Origin: Isoetes taiwanensis
Lineage: Eukaryota; Streptophyta; Lycopodiopsida; Isoetales; Isoetaceae
Reading direction: 5' to 3'
DNA length: 64,000 nt
Assembly (NCBI GenBank): GCA_021234155.1
Contig: JAJEKV010000038.1
Span: 5,820,926-5,884,925, forward strand
The notes below the pieces were generated by a model. The model ran no database searches and had not been told where the DNA came from. It was given only the letters and a program-made list of their open reading frames with translations. Every line of letters begins with the position of its first letter. The first letter of the stretch is position 1. The translations under genes and the position numbers were made by a program. Below, piece by piece: positions 22,034 through 31,927 of the stretch.

Positions 22034-23050
22034 TTAAGTTGTTACATTATATCAGACTATGTTTTTAAATAAAAAGCATCCAGTTTGAGCATTGTGCTTT
22101 AGACCTTGTGTTCCAAACGTTTTGTCTCTCTCGTAATTAAGAACAATGTCAAAGTAAGATTGTCTTATATAATAGTGAAACTTTCCGATCAATAATCATT
22201 AGATACAACCTCATATTTTTTAATCAAACAATGTTTCAAAGCATTTAAGTTTATTGTGCTAATATATTAAGGTTAAATACCATGCTGCAATATCATATAA
22301 ATAAATTTCACGCAAGCCCTATTAAATACCATATAGTAGAAACTAGGTATAAATATATCGCTTCAAAATCGTATCGATAACTATTTGAGATCATAGAAAA
22401 AAAATCATACCAACAAAGTTAAACCATGTCAATTTGTCACGTTATATGTTGACCATTAAATGCTACAAAATATACGAATAATTTACCAAGTCAATTTACT
22501 AGAGAGGATAGATGCTATCAAAAACCATTCGATTAAACTTTATATACTAAGTATTAGTTCATATCATACATTTTAAATTACTGAGAAAACTAACTGAAAT
22601 GATTACGTTTCAGTACCATGGAAGAAAATAGGGTAAAAAAACTCATATTAGTATATTTAAATCAAGTACATTTATCACATTGTGTATTGGTGATTAATCA
22701 CTGTAAAGCATCATGATAAGTAACCAATGTAAAGCATCATGATAATTATGCACTTAAAATTACCGTGTCAATATACTAAAGAAGATAGATGTGATCAAAT
22801 ACCAGTCTACCAAACTTGACATACTAAACGATAGTATGTATCATATAATGTAAGTTGTTATGAAGACCAATTAATATTGCCATGTTTCAATACCATGTCA
22901 CAAAACAATGTTGGATTATCACCTTAGAAAAATATATTGATGAACCATATTGGATAACTAGACATGGTTTGTAAACTTTTGAACCCACTAACATGTACTG
23001 ATTTATGGATTTGGTTTTCACTAATAAACCATTAAAAAAAAATCATATTG
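22034..23050. repeat. AT-rich right subterminal repeats of the CACTA-like element
   Basis: No gene is seen. A ~140-bp segment is repeated with divergence at 22482-22622 and 22759-22900: TTACCAAGTCAATTTACTA then GATAGATG, against TTACCGTGTCAATATACTA then GATAGATG, both ending near a TACCATG word. TGTAAAGCATCATGATAA is doubled at ~22700-22746. ACCATGTCAA-type words recur throughout. This is typical of CACTA subterminal regions. Confidence 0.65.
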
Positions 23051-23072
23051 GTTCAATTTTGGGGGCCTTGTG
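23051..23072 (-). repeat. Right terminal inverted repeat of the CACTA-like element
   Basis: It ends TTTTGGGGGCCTTGTG directly before the second TCA and kinase sequence. It is the inverted partner of 7554-7575. Confidence 0.92.
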
Positions 23073-23763
23073 TCAACCTTGTCCTAGATGAAGAGGAAAA
23101 CCTAAAAGTGTGTGATTTTGGAGCTGCCTATTTGGGAGATGAAGACCAGCGTTTTATCCTCACGACCACCCATTGTGGCACCCTTCATTATCTTGCCCCT
23201 GAAATTCTAGTCAAGCGCCCTTACGACCCCTCCAAGGTTGACATATGGTCTTGTGGTGTCATCCTCTTTATTCTCCTCGCCGGTTATCACCCTTTCCATG
23301 ATCCTAAAGCTCGTATCAATAAGGAGAATCACACCTCTGCACGCTCCTTTGTATCTTCGCTTCTTCAAGTTGCTACAATCGCTAATGCTGATTTTCGCTT
23401 TCCACCTTGGTTTAGCCCTGGCGCTTGCAAGCTACTCTCCAAGATCCTAGTCGTCGACCCCCTCGCTAGAATCACCATCCTCAAATCCTCGAAGATGAAT
23501 GGTTCAACTGTCCACCAAAATATACTGATGAGGAACATTGCATCTCTCCTTGCAACTCTCCTATTTCTAATGTTGTTAACCTCTTATCCAAAGATAAGCA
23601 GTTTATTTCCTTGCCTTTGGGGTTGCCCGATGGTGGTATTCATCTAAATAGCAATGGCACACATACATGCTGCAATCTGTGCCGCCGCAACCAAGTAATT
23701 CTGCTTCATAGCAAATTCGACTACATCATGAACTGCCATGCCGAGAAGTACCACACATTTTAA
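23073..23763 (+). pseudogene. Kinase copy 7, 3' part, beyond the CACTA-like element
   Basis: It resumes with TCAACCTTGTCC and encodes NLVLDEEENLKVCDFGAA, LAPEIL, DIWSCG and FPPWFSPG. At 23478-23483 one T is missing (ACCATCCTC for ACCATTCCTC), which shifts the last part. Eight or so bases before CTGTCCACC are also missing. Copies 8 and 9, and copy 1 in part, share this C-terminal haplotype, so these two changes look like real inherited variants rather than read errors. Confidence 0.88.
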
Positions 23764-23887
23764 TAACACAGGGTTGGATTGAAAAGGGATTCTTTTTGGA
23801 AAGGCCTTTTCCAGCGACGTATAAGAGGGACAAGCAAAAGTTTCTGTGAACAAGAAGAAGAAGATCGGGTGGAGAAAAGACGGAAGT

Positions 23888-24959
23888 ATGGAGGACTATA
23901 CTATTTGGGAGACGCTGGGGCAAGGCACATTTTCAGTTGTGAAATTGGCATTCGAGAAGAGGAATGGAAAATCTGTGGCAATCAAGGATATCAATCGTGG
24001 CAAAAAAAATGTAGTGAAGGATCTGCAATAGGAAATCGAGGCACTCCGGAAGCTAAAACACCCAAATATTATCAGATTCATCAAGCTAATTCCTACAGAG
24101 CCCATCTCTACTCTGTCATGGAATATGCCGACGGAGGTAACCTGTCGGAAAAGGTGACCCAGAAAGGAAAACTGGAAGAACTAGTCGCCTGGAAGCTTTT
24201 CCAAAGAAATGATTTCATTGTGGAATATAGCCATAGCCAGAATGTCTACCACATGGACTTGAAGCCTCTCAACCTTGTCCTAGATGAAGAGGAAAACCTA
24301 AAAGTGTGTGATTTTGGAGCTGCCTATTTGGGAGATGAAGACCAGCGTTTTATCCTCACAACCACCCATTGTGGCACCCTTCATTATCTTGCCCCTGAAA
24401 TTCTAGTCAAGCGCCCTTACGACCCCTCCAAGGTTGACATATGGTCTTGTGGTGTCATCCTCTTTATTCTCCTCGCCGGTTATCACCCTTTCCATGATCC
24501 TAAAGCTCGTATCAATAAGGAGAATCACACCTCTGCACGCTCCTTTGTATCTTCGCTTCTTCAAGTTGCTACAATCGCTAATGCTGATTTTCGCTTTCCA
24601 CCTTGGTTTAGCCCTGGCGCTTGCAAGCTACTCTCCAAGATCCTAGTCGTCGACCCCCTCGCTAGAATCACCATCCTCAAATCCTCGAAGATGAATGGTT
24701 CAACTGTCCACCAAAATATACTGATGAGGAACATTGCATCTCTCCTTGCAACTCTCCTATTTCTAATGTTGTTAACCTCTTATCCAAAGATAAGCAGTTT
24801 ATTTCCTTGCCTTTGGGGTTGCCCGATGGTGGTATGCATCTAAATAGCAATGGCACACATACATGCTGCAATCTGTGCCGCCGCAACCAAGTAATTCTGC
24901 TTCATAGCAAATTCGACTACATCATGAACTGCCATGCCGAGAAGTACCACACATTTTAA
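23888..24959 (+). pseudogene. Kinase copy 8, CIPK-like, nonsense codon plus frameshift
   Basis: From ATG 23888 the frame stops at TAG 24029-24031, where other copies have CAG in DLQQEIEAL. It shares the one-base loss in CCTACAGAGCC and the ADGGN change with copy 2. Near 24203-24222 the FQQLISAV codons are altered at a CAGCAGCTG context. The C-lobe from HMDLKPLN (24252) to DPLARIT is clean, then the ACCATCCTC shift found in copies 7 and 9 follows. An open reading of the other frame spans 23779-24843, but its N-terminal third is not kinase. Confidence 0.85.
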
Positions 24960-25083
24960 TAACACAGGGTTGGATTGAAAAGGGATTCTTTTTGGAAAGG
25001 CCTTTTCCAGCGACGTATAAGAGGGACAAGCAAAAGTTTCTGTGAACAAGAAGAAGAAGATCGGGTGGAGAAAAGGCGGAAGT

Positions 25084-26158
25084 ATGGAGGACTATACTAT
25101 TTGGGAGACGCTGGGGCAAGGCACATTTTCAGTTGTGAAATTGGCATTCGAGAAGAGGAATGGAAAATCTGTGGCAATCAAGGAGATCAATCGTGGCAAA
25201 AAAAGTGCAGTGAAGGATCTGCAACAGGAAATCGAGGCACTCCGGAAGCTAAAACACCCAAATATTATCAGATTCATCAAGCTAATTCCTACCAGAACCC
25301 ATCTCTACTCTGTCATGGAATATGCCGCCGGAGGTAACCTGTCGGAAAAGGTGACCCAGAAAGGAAAACTGGAAGAACCGGGTCGCCCTGCTTTTCCAAA
25401 GCCGGTGATTTCCGCTGTGGAATATAGCCATAGCCAGAATGTCTACCACATGGACTTGAAGCCTCTCAACCTTGTCCTAGATGAAGAGGAAAACCTAAAA
25501 GTGTGTGATTTTGGAGCTGCCTATTTGGGAGATGAAGACCAGCGTTTTATCCTCACAACCACCCATTGTGGCACCCTTCATTATCTTGCCCCTGAAATTC
25601 TAGTCAAGCGCCCTTACGACCCCTCCAAGGTTGACATATGGTCTTGTGGTGTCATCCTCTTTATTCTCCTCGCCGGTTATCACCCTTTCCATGATCCTAA
25701 AGCTCATATCAATAAGGAGAATCACACCTCACATGCCTCCTTTGTATCTTATTCTTCAAGTTGCTACAATCGCTAATGCTGATTTTAAACTTTCCGCCTT
25801 GGTTTAGCCACCGGCGCTTGCAAGCTACTCTCCAAGATCCTAGTCGTTGACCCCCTCGCTAGAATCAGCATCCTCAAATCCTCGAAGATGAATGGTTCAA
25901 CCGGTCCCACCGAAATATCTTGATGAGGAACATTGCATCTCTCCTTGCAACTCTCCTATTTCTAATGTTGTTAACCTCTTATCCAAAGATAAGCAGTTTA
26001 TTTCCTTGCCTTTGGGGTTGCCCGATGGTGGTATGCATCTAAATAGCAATGGCACACATACATGCTTTAATCGTGCGCCCGAACCAAGTAATTCTCGCTT
26101 CATAGCAAATTCGACTACATCATGAACTGCCCATGCCGAGAAGTACCACACATTTTAA
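25084..26158 (+). pseudogene. Kinase copy 9, CIPK-like, 230-codon open frame
   Basis: From ATG 25084 the frame is open to 25776: glycine loop, VAIKEI, VMEYAAGGN, an altered but in-frame FQQL segment (25375-25410, CHG-site changes), HMDLKPLN, DFGAAYLGDEDQ, LAPEIL, DIWSCG and YHPFHDPK. CHG-site changes at 25727-25815 then shift the frame and end it early. The C-terminal remainder (25892-26125) is legible but out of frame. If those differences are sequencing errors, this copy would be one of the more complete ones. Confidence 0.82.
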
Positions 26159-26284
26159 TAACACGGGGTTGGATTGAAAAGGGATTCTTTTTGGAAAGGC
26201 CTTTTCCAAATGACGATATAAGAGGGACAAGCAAAAGTTTACGTGAACAAGAAGAAGAAGATCGGGTGGAGAAAAGGCAGAAGT

Positions 26285-27212
26285 ATGGAGGACTATACTA
26301 TTTGGGAGACATTTGGGGCAAGGCACATTTTCAGTTGTGAAATTGGCATTCGAGAAGAGGAATGGAAAATGCAGTGTGGCAATCAAGGAGATCAATCGTG
26401 GCAAAAAAAAATGCGATGAAGGATCCGCAATTGTGAAATCGAGGCACTCTGAAGCTAAAACACCCAAATATTATCGATTCATCAAGCTAATTCCTACCGT
26501 AGCCCATCTCTACTTTGTCATGGAATATGCCACCGGAGGTAACCTCGTCGGAAAAAGGTGACCCGAAAGGAAAAACTGGAAGAACCGGGTCGCCGGAAGC
26601 TTTTCCGCCCGGTGATTTCAGCCCGTGGAATATAGCCATAGCCAGAATGTCTACCACATGGACTTGAAGCCTCTCAACCTTGTCCTAGATGAAGAGGAAA
26701 ACCTAAAAGTGTGTGATTTTGGAGCTGCCTATTTGGGAGATGAAGACCAGCGTTTTATCCTCACAACCACCCATTGTGGCACCCTTCATTATCTTGCCCC
26801 TGAAATTCTAGTCAAGCGCCCTTACGACCCCTCCAAGGTTGACATATGGTCTTGTGGTGTCATCCTCTTTATTCTCCTCGCCGGTTATCACCCTTTCCAT
26901 GACCCTAAAGCTCATATCAATAAGGAGAATCACACCTCTGCACGCTCCTTTGTATCTTCGCTTCTTCAAGTTGCTACAATCGCTAATGCTGATTTTTGCT
27001 TTCCACCTTGGTTTAGCCCTGGCGCTTGCAAGCTACTCTCCAAGATCCTAGTCGTCGACCCCCTCGCTAGAATCACCATTCCTCAAATCCTCGAAGATGA
27101 ATGGTTCAAATTGGATTACTGTCCACCAAAACATACTGATGAGGAACATTGCACATCTCCTTGCAACTCTCCTATTTCTAATGTTGTTAACCTCTTATCC
27201 AAAGATAAGTAG
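26285..27212 (+). pseudogene. Kinase copy 10, CIPK-like, damaged N-lobe and clean C-lobe
   Basis: The start ATG 26285 is present, but 26300-26630 has insertions and losses at CAG, CTG and CCG sites that break the N-lobe repeatedly. Examples are ATTATCGATTC for ATTATCAGATTC and CCCGAAAGG for CCCAGAAAGG. From 26640 the sequence agrees with the other copies and is open to TAG 27210-27212: HMDLKPLN, DFGAAYLGDEDQ, LAPEIL, DIWSCG, FPPWFSPG, EDEWFKLDY. Confidence 0.82.
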
Positions 27213-27498
27213 TTTATTTCCTTGCCTTTGGGGTTGCCCGATGGTGGTATGCATCTAAATAGCAATGGCACACATACATGCTTTGCAATCATGTCGCCGC
27301 TAACCAAGTAATTCTCGCTTCATAGCAAATTCGACTACGTCATGAACCGCCATGCCGAAGTACCACACATTTTAATAACACATGGGGTTGGATTGAAAAG
27401 GGATTCTTTTGGAAAGGCCATTTCCAGCACGATAAGAGGGACAAGCAAAAGTTTCTGTGAACAAGAAGAAGAAGATCGGGTGGAGAAAAGACGGAAGT

Positions 27499-28400
27499 AT
27501 GGAGGACTATACTATTTGGGAGACGCTGGGGCAAGGCACATTTTCAGTTGTGAAATTGGCATTCGAGAAGAGGAATGGAAAATCTGTGGCAATCAAGGAG
27601 ATCAATCGTGGCAAAAAAAGTGCAGTGAAGGAGGCACTCCGGAAGCTAAAACACCCAAATATTATCAGATTCATCAAGCTAATTCCTACCAGAGCCCATC
27701 TCTACTTTGTCATGGAATATGCTGCCGGAGGTAACCTGTCGGAAAAGGTGACCCAGAAAGGAAAACTGGAAGAACTGGTCGCCCGGAAGCTTTTCCAGCA
27801 GCTGATTTCCGCTGTGGAATATAGCCATAGCCAGAATGTCTACCACATGGACTTGAAGCCTCTCAACCTTGTCCTAGATGAAGAGAAAAACCTAAAAGTG
27901 TGTGATTTTGGAGCTGCCTATTTGGGAGATGAAGACCAGCGTTTTATCCTCACAACCACCCATTGTAGCACCCTTCATTATCTTGCCCCTGAAATTCTAG
28001 TCAGGCGCCCTTACGACCCCTCCAAGGTTGACATATAGTCTTGTGGTGTCATCCTCTTTATTCTCCTCGCCGGTTATCACCCTTTCCATGACCCTAAAGC
28101 TCATATCAATAAGGAGAATCACACCTCTGCACGCTCCTTTGTATCTTCGCTTCTTCAAGTTGCTACAACGCTAATGCTGATTTTCGCTTTCCAACTTGGT
28201 TTAGCCCTGGCGCTTGCAAGCTACTCTCCAAGATCCTAGTCGTCGACCCCCTCGCTAGAATCACCATTCCTCAAATCCTCGAAGATGAATGGTTCAAATT
28301 GGATTACTGTCCACCAAAACATACTGATGAGGAACATTGCACCTCTCCTTGCAACTCTCCTATTTCTAATGTTGTTAACCTCTTATCCAAAGATAAGTAG
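27499..28400 (+). pseudogene. Kinase copy 11, CIPK-like, TAG in place of the DIWSCG tryptophan
   Basis: It is open from ATG 27499 for 179 codons. An 18-bp in-frame deletion removes DLQQEI before the EAL of helix C. CGT of the activation segment is changed to CST (HCSTLHY). TAG 28036-28038 then replaces tryptophan, exactly as in copy 3, and the two copies also share a short loss in CTACAACGC and the FVMEY reading. The downstream C-lobe is legible to TAG 28398-28400. It is a true pseudogene, or at most a truncated protein lacking the C-lobe. Confidence 0.87.
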
Positions 28401-28687
28401 TTTATTTCCTTGCCTTTGGGGTTGCCCGATGGTGGTATGCATCTAAATAGTAATGGCACACATACATGCTGCAATCTGTGCCGCTGCAACCAAGTAATTC
28501 TGCTTCATAGCAAATTCGACTACATCATGAACTGCCATGCCGAGAAGTACCACACATTTTAATAACACAGGGTTGGATTGAAAAGGGGATCTTTTTGGAA
28601 AGGCATTTTTCCAGCGACGTATAAGAGGGACAAGCAAAAGTTTTTGTCAACAAGAAGAAGAAGATCGGGTGGAGAAAAGACGGAAGT

Positions 28688-29508
28688 ATGGAGGACTATA
28701 CTAATTGGGAGACGCTGGGGCAAGGCACATTTTCAGTTGTGAAATTGGCATTCGAGAAGACGAATGGAAAATCTGTGGCAATCAAGGAGATCAATCATGG
28801 CAAAAAAACTACAGTGAAGGATCTGCAACAGGAAATCGAGGCACTTCGGAAGCTAAAACACCCAAATATTATCAGATTCATCAAGATAATTCCTACCAAA
28901 ACCCATCTCTACTCTGTCATGGAATATGCCGCCGGAGGTAACCTGTCGAAAAAAGGTGACCCAGAAGGAAAAACTGGAAGAACCTCGGCCGAGGAAGCTT
29001 TTCCAAAGAAATTGATTTCGGCTGGGAATATAGCCATAGCCAGAATGTCTACCACATGGACCTGAACCCTAAAGCTCATATCAATAAGGAGAATCACACC
29101 TCTGCACGCTCCTTTGTATCTTCGCTTCTTCAAGCTGCTACAATCGCTAATGCTGATTTTCGCTTTCCACCTTGGTTTAGCCCTGGCGCTTGCAAGCTAC
29201 TCTCCGAGATCCCAGTCGTCGACCCCCTCGCTAGAATCTTCATTCCTCAAATCCTCGAAGATGAATGGTTCAAACTGGATTACTGTCCACCAAAATATAC
29301 TGATGAGGAACATTGCACCTCTCCTTGCAACTCTCCTATTTCTAATGTTGTTAACCTCTTATCCAAAGATAAGCAGTTTATTTCCTTGCCTTTGGGGTTG
29401 CCCGATGGTGGTATGCATCTAAATAGCAATGGCACACATACATGCTTGCAATGCGTGCGCCGCGAACCAAGTAATTCTCGCTTCATAGCAAATTCGACTA
29501 CATCATGA
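28688..29508 (+). pseudogene. Kinase copy 12, CIPK-like, activation segment deleted
   Basis: ATG 28688 (MEDYTNWET) opens a frame to 29065 that becomes scrambled at CHG sites from 28945. At ~29058 the sequence passes from ACATGGAC directly to CCTGAACCCTAAAGCTCAT, skipping roughly 200 bp that encode HMDLKPLN, DFG, APE and DIWSCG. The C-terminal segment (29065-29508) is open with RIFIPQIL as in copy 6. Without DFG and APE this copy cannot encode an active kinase. Confidence 0.87.
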
Positions 29509-30680
29509 ACTGCCATGCCGAAGTACCACACATTTTAATAACACGGGGTTGGATGGAAAAGGGATTCTTTTTGGAAAGGCCTTTTCCAAATGACGATAAG
29601 AAGGGGCAAGCAAAAGTTTACGTGAACAAGAAGAAGAAGATCGGGTGGAGAAAAGACGGAAGTATAGAGGACTATACTATTTGGGAGACGCTGGGGCAAG
29701 GCACATTTTCAGTTGTGAAATTGGCATTCGAGAAGAGGAATGGAAAATCTGTGGCAATCAAGGAGATCAATCGTGGCAAAAAAAGTGCAGTGAAGGATCT
29801 GCAACAGGAAATCGAGGCACTCCGGAAGCTAAAACACCCAAATATTATCAGATTCATCAAGCTAATTCCTACCAAAACCCATCTCTACTCTGTCATGGAA
29901 TATGCCGCCGGAGGTAACCTGTCGGAAAAGGTGACCCAGAAAGGAAAACTGGAAGAGCCGGTCGCCCGGAAGCTTTTCCAGCAGCTGATTTCCGCTGTGG
30001 AATATAGCCATAGCCAGAATGTCTACCACATGGACTTGAAGCCTCTCAACCTTGTCATAGATGAAGAGGAAAACCTAAAAGTGTGTGATTTTGGAGCTGT
30101 CTATTTGAGAGATGAAGACCAGCGTTTTATCCTCACAACCACCCATTGTGGCACCCTTCATTATCTTGCCCCTGAAATTCTAGTCAAGCGCCCTTACGAC
30201 CCCTCCAAGGTTGACATATGGTCTTGTGGTGTCATCCTCTTTATTCTCCTCGCCGGTTATCACCCTTTCCATGACCCTAAAGCTCATATCAATAAGGAGA
30301 ATCACACCTCTGCACGCTCCTTTGTATCTTCGCTTCTTCAAGTTGCTACAATCGCTAATGCTAATTTTCGCTTTCCACCTTGGTTTAGCCCTGGCGCTTG
30401 CAAGCTACTCTCCGAGATCCTAATCGTCGACCCCCTCGCTAGAATCACCATTCCTCAAATCCTCGAAGATGAATGGTTCAAATTGGATTACTGTCCACCA
30501 AAACATACTGATGAGGAACATTGCACCTCTCCTTGCAACTCTCCTATTTCTAATGTTGTTAACCTCTTATCCAAAGATAAGCAGTTTATTTCCTTGCCTT
30601 TGGGGTTGCCCGATGGTGGTATGCATCTAAATAGCAATGGCACACATACATGCTGCAATCTGGCCGCCGCAACCAAGTAA
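29505..30680 (+). CDS. Kinase copy 13, CIPK/SnRK3-like protein kinase, longest intact frame (391 aa)
   Basis: This is the only copy whose kinase domain is uninterrupted. In order it has LGQGTFSVV (P-loop), VAIKEI (lysine), a helix-C region, VMEYAAGGN hinge, HMDLKPLN catalytic loop (HRD arginine replaced by Met), DFG, CGTLHYLAPE, DIWSCGVILFILLAGYHPF and FPPWFSPGACKLL. A short tail contains NVVNLLSKDKQFISL, faintly like a CIPK NAF motif. CIPKs are cytosolic Ser/Thr kinases activated by CBL calcium sensors; the usual ~430-480 aa include NAF and PPI regions that are missing or unrecognisable here. The array-wide start is ATA at 29664-29666. The frame instead begins at an upstream ATG (29505) inside a patch of CHG-site differences, so the 53-residue extension is doubtful. 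Neighbours are tandem copies. Function is inferred from family only. Confidence 0.72.
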   Translation: MNCHAEVPHILITRGWMEKGFFLERPFPNDDKKGQAKVYVNKKKKIGWRKDGSIEDYTIWETLGQGTFSVVKLAFEKRNGKSVAIKEINRGKKSAVKDLQQEIEALRKLKHPNIIRFIKLIPTKTHLYSVMEYAAGGNLSEKVTQKGKLEEPVARKLFQQLISAVEYSHSQNVYHMDLKPLNLVIDEEENLKVCDFGAVYLRDEDQRFILTTTHCGTLHYLAPEILVKRPYDPSKVDIWSCGVILFILLAGYHPFHDPKAHINKENHTSARSFVSSLLQVATIANANFRFPPWFSPGACKLLSEILIVDPLARITIPQILEDEWFKLDYCPPKHTDEEHCTSPCNSPISNVVNLLSKDKQFISLPLGLPDGGMHLNSNGTHTCCNLAAATK

Positions 30681-30744
30681 TTCTGCTTCATAGCAAATTC
30701 GACTACATCATGAACTGCCATGCCGAGAAGTACCACACATTTTA

Positions 30745-30869
30745 ATAACACAGGGTTGGATTGAAAAGGGATTCTTTTTGGAAAGGCCTTTTCTAGCGAT
30801 GTATAAGAGGGACAAGCAAAAGTTTTTGTGAACAAGAAGAAGAAGATCGGGTGGAGAAAAGACGGAAGT
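30745..30869 (+). promoter_or_regulatory. Conserved inter-unit leader with TATA-like box (copy 14 shown)
   Basis: Every unit has the same ~120-bp leader between the previous tail and the start codon: AATAACACAGGGTTGGATTGAAAAGGG, a GGAAAGGCC block, TATAAGAG (30802-30809 here, ~60 bp before ATG) and a purine-rich AACAAGAAGAAGAAGATCGGG run. The TATA-like position suits a core promoter or 5' leader duplicated with each gene. Equivalent sites precede copies 1-13. No transcription evidence is visible from sequence. Confidence 0.45.
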
Positions 30870-31927
30870 ATGGAGGACTATACTATGTGGGAGACGCTGG
30901 GGCAAGGCACATTTTCAGTTGTGAAATTGGCATTCGAGAAGAGGAATGGAAAATTTGTGGCAATCAAGGAGATCAATCGTGGCAAAAAAAGTGCAGTGAA
31001 GGATCTGCAACAGGAAAGCGAGGCACTCCGGAAGCTAAAACACCCAAATATTATCAGATTCATCAAGCTAATTCCTACCAAAACCCATCTCTACTCCGTC
31101 ATGGAAGAGGTAACATGTCGGAAAAGGTGACCCAGAAAGGAAAACTGGAAGAACCGGTCGTCCGGAAGCTTTTCCAGCAGCTGATTTCCGCTGTGGAATA
31201 TAGCCATAGCCAGAATGTCTACCACAGGGACTTGAAGCCTCTCAACCTTGTCCTAGATGAAAAGAAAAACCTAAAAGTGTGTGATTTTGGAGCTGCCTAT
31301 TTGGAAGATGAAGACCAGCGTTTTATCCTCACGACCACCCATTGTGGCACCCTTCATTATCTTGCCCCTGAAATTCTAGTCAAGCGCCCTTACGACCCCT
31401 CCAAGGTTGACATATGGTCTTGTGGTGTCATCCTCTTTATTCTCCTCACCGGTTATCACCCTTTTCGTGACCCTAAAGCTCATATCAATAAGGAGAATCA
31501 CACCTCTGCACGCTCCTTTGTATCTTCGCTTCTTCAAGTTGCTACAATCGCTAATGCTGATTTTCGCTTTCCACCTTGGTTTAGCCCTGGCGCTTGCAAG
31601 CTACTCTCCGAGATCCTAATCGTCGACCCCCTCGCTAGAATCACCATTCCTCAAATCCTCGAAGATGAATGGTTCAAACTGGATTACTGTCCACCAAAAC
31701 ATACTGATGAGGAACATTGCACCTCTCATTGCAACTCTCCTGTTTCTAATGTTGTTAACCTCTTATCCAAAGCTGAGCAGTTTATTTCCTTGCCTTTGGG
31801 GTTGCCGGATGGTGGTATGCATCTAAATAGCAATGGCACACATACATGCTCAATTCCAAATGGTGGAATAAAAAGTGATACAGATAGATGGCATGATGGG
31901 AGAGGTTGGGTGGTCATTTTATTATAA
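30870..31927 (+). pseudogene. Kinase copy 14, last unit, HRD retained, 10-bp deletion
   Basis: The N-lobe is open from ATG 30870 (MEDYTMWET; VAIKEI present). At ~31107 the VMEYAAGGN codons lose 10 bp (ATGGAAGAGGTAAC), which shifts frame. The rest is open to TAA 31925-31927: YHRDLKPLN, DFGAAYLEDEDQ, LAPEIL, DIWSCG, FPPWFSPG. It alone has the canonical HRD; all other visible copies have HMD. Its tail leaves the shared sequence after THTC and ends in unique residues at the array edge. It is probably the least exchanged, most ancestral-like unit, but as assembled it is not functional. Confidence 0.85.

Larger units (their letters stand above)
7554..23072. mobile_element. CACTA-like DNA transposon, 15.5 kb, inserted in kinase copy 7
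   Basis: The ends are 22-bp inverted repeats with one mismatch, beginning CACAAGGCCCCCAAAA. They are flanked by TCA on both sides (7551-7553 and 23073-23075), which is present once at the same point in the uninterrupted kinase copies. The CAC start, 3-bp duplication, degenerate subterminal repeats and a DUF8039-like gene fit the CACTA (En/Spm, CMC) superfamily. No transposase (tnp2) was recognised, so it is probably non-autonomous. It carries foreign gene fragments and a nested LINE; without the LINE it would be ~8.9 kb. PIF/Harbinger also makes 3-bp duplications but prefers TWA targets and different ends. Confidence 0.85.
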
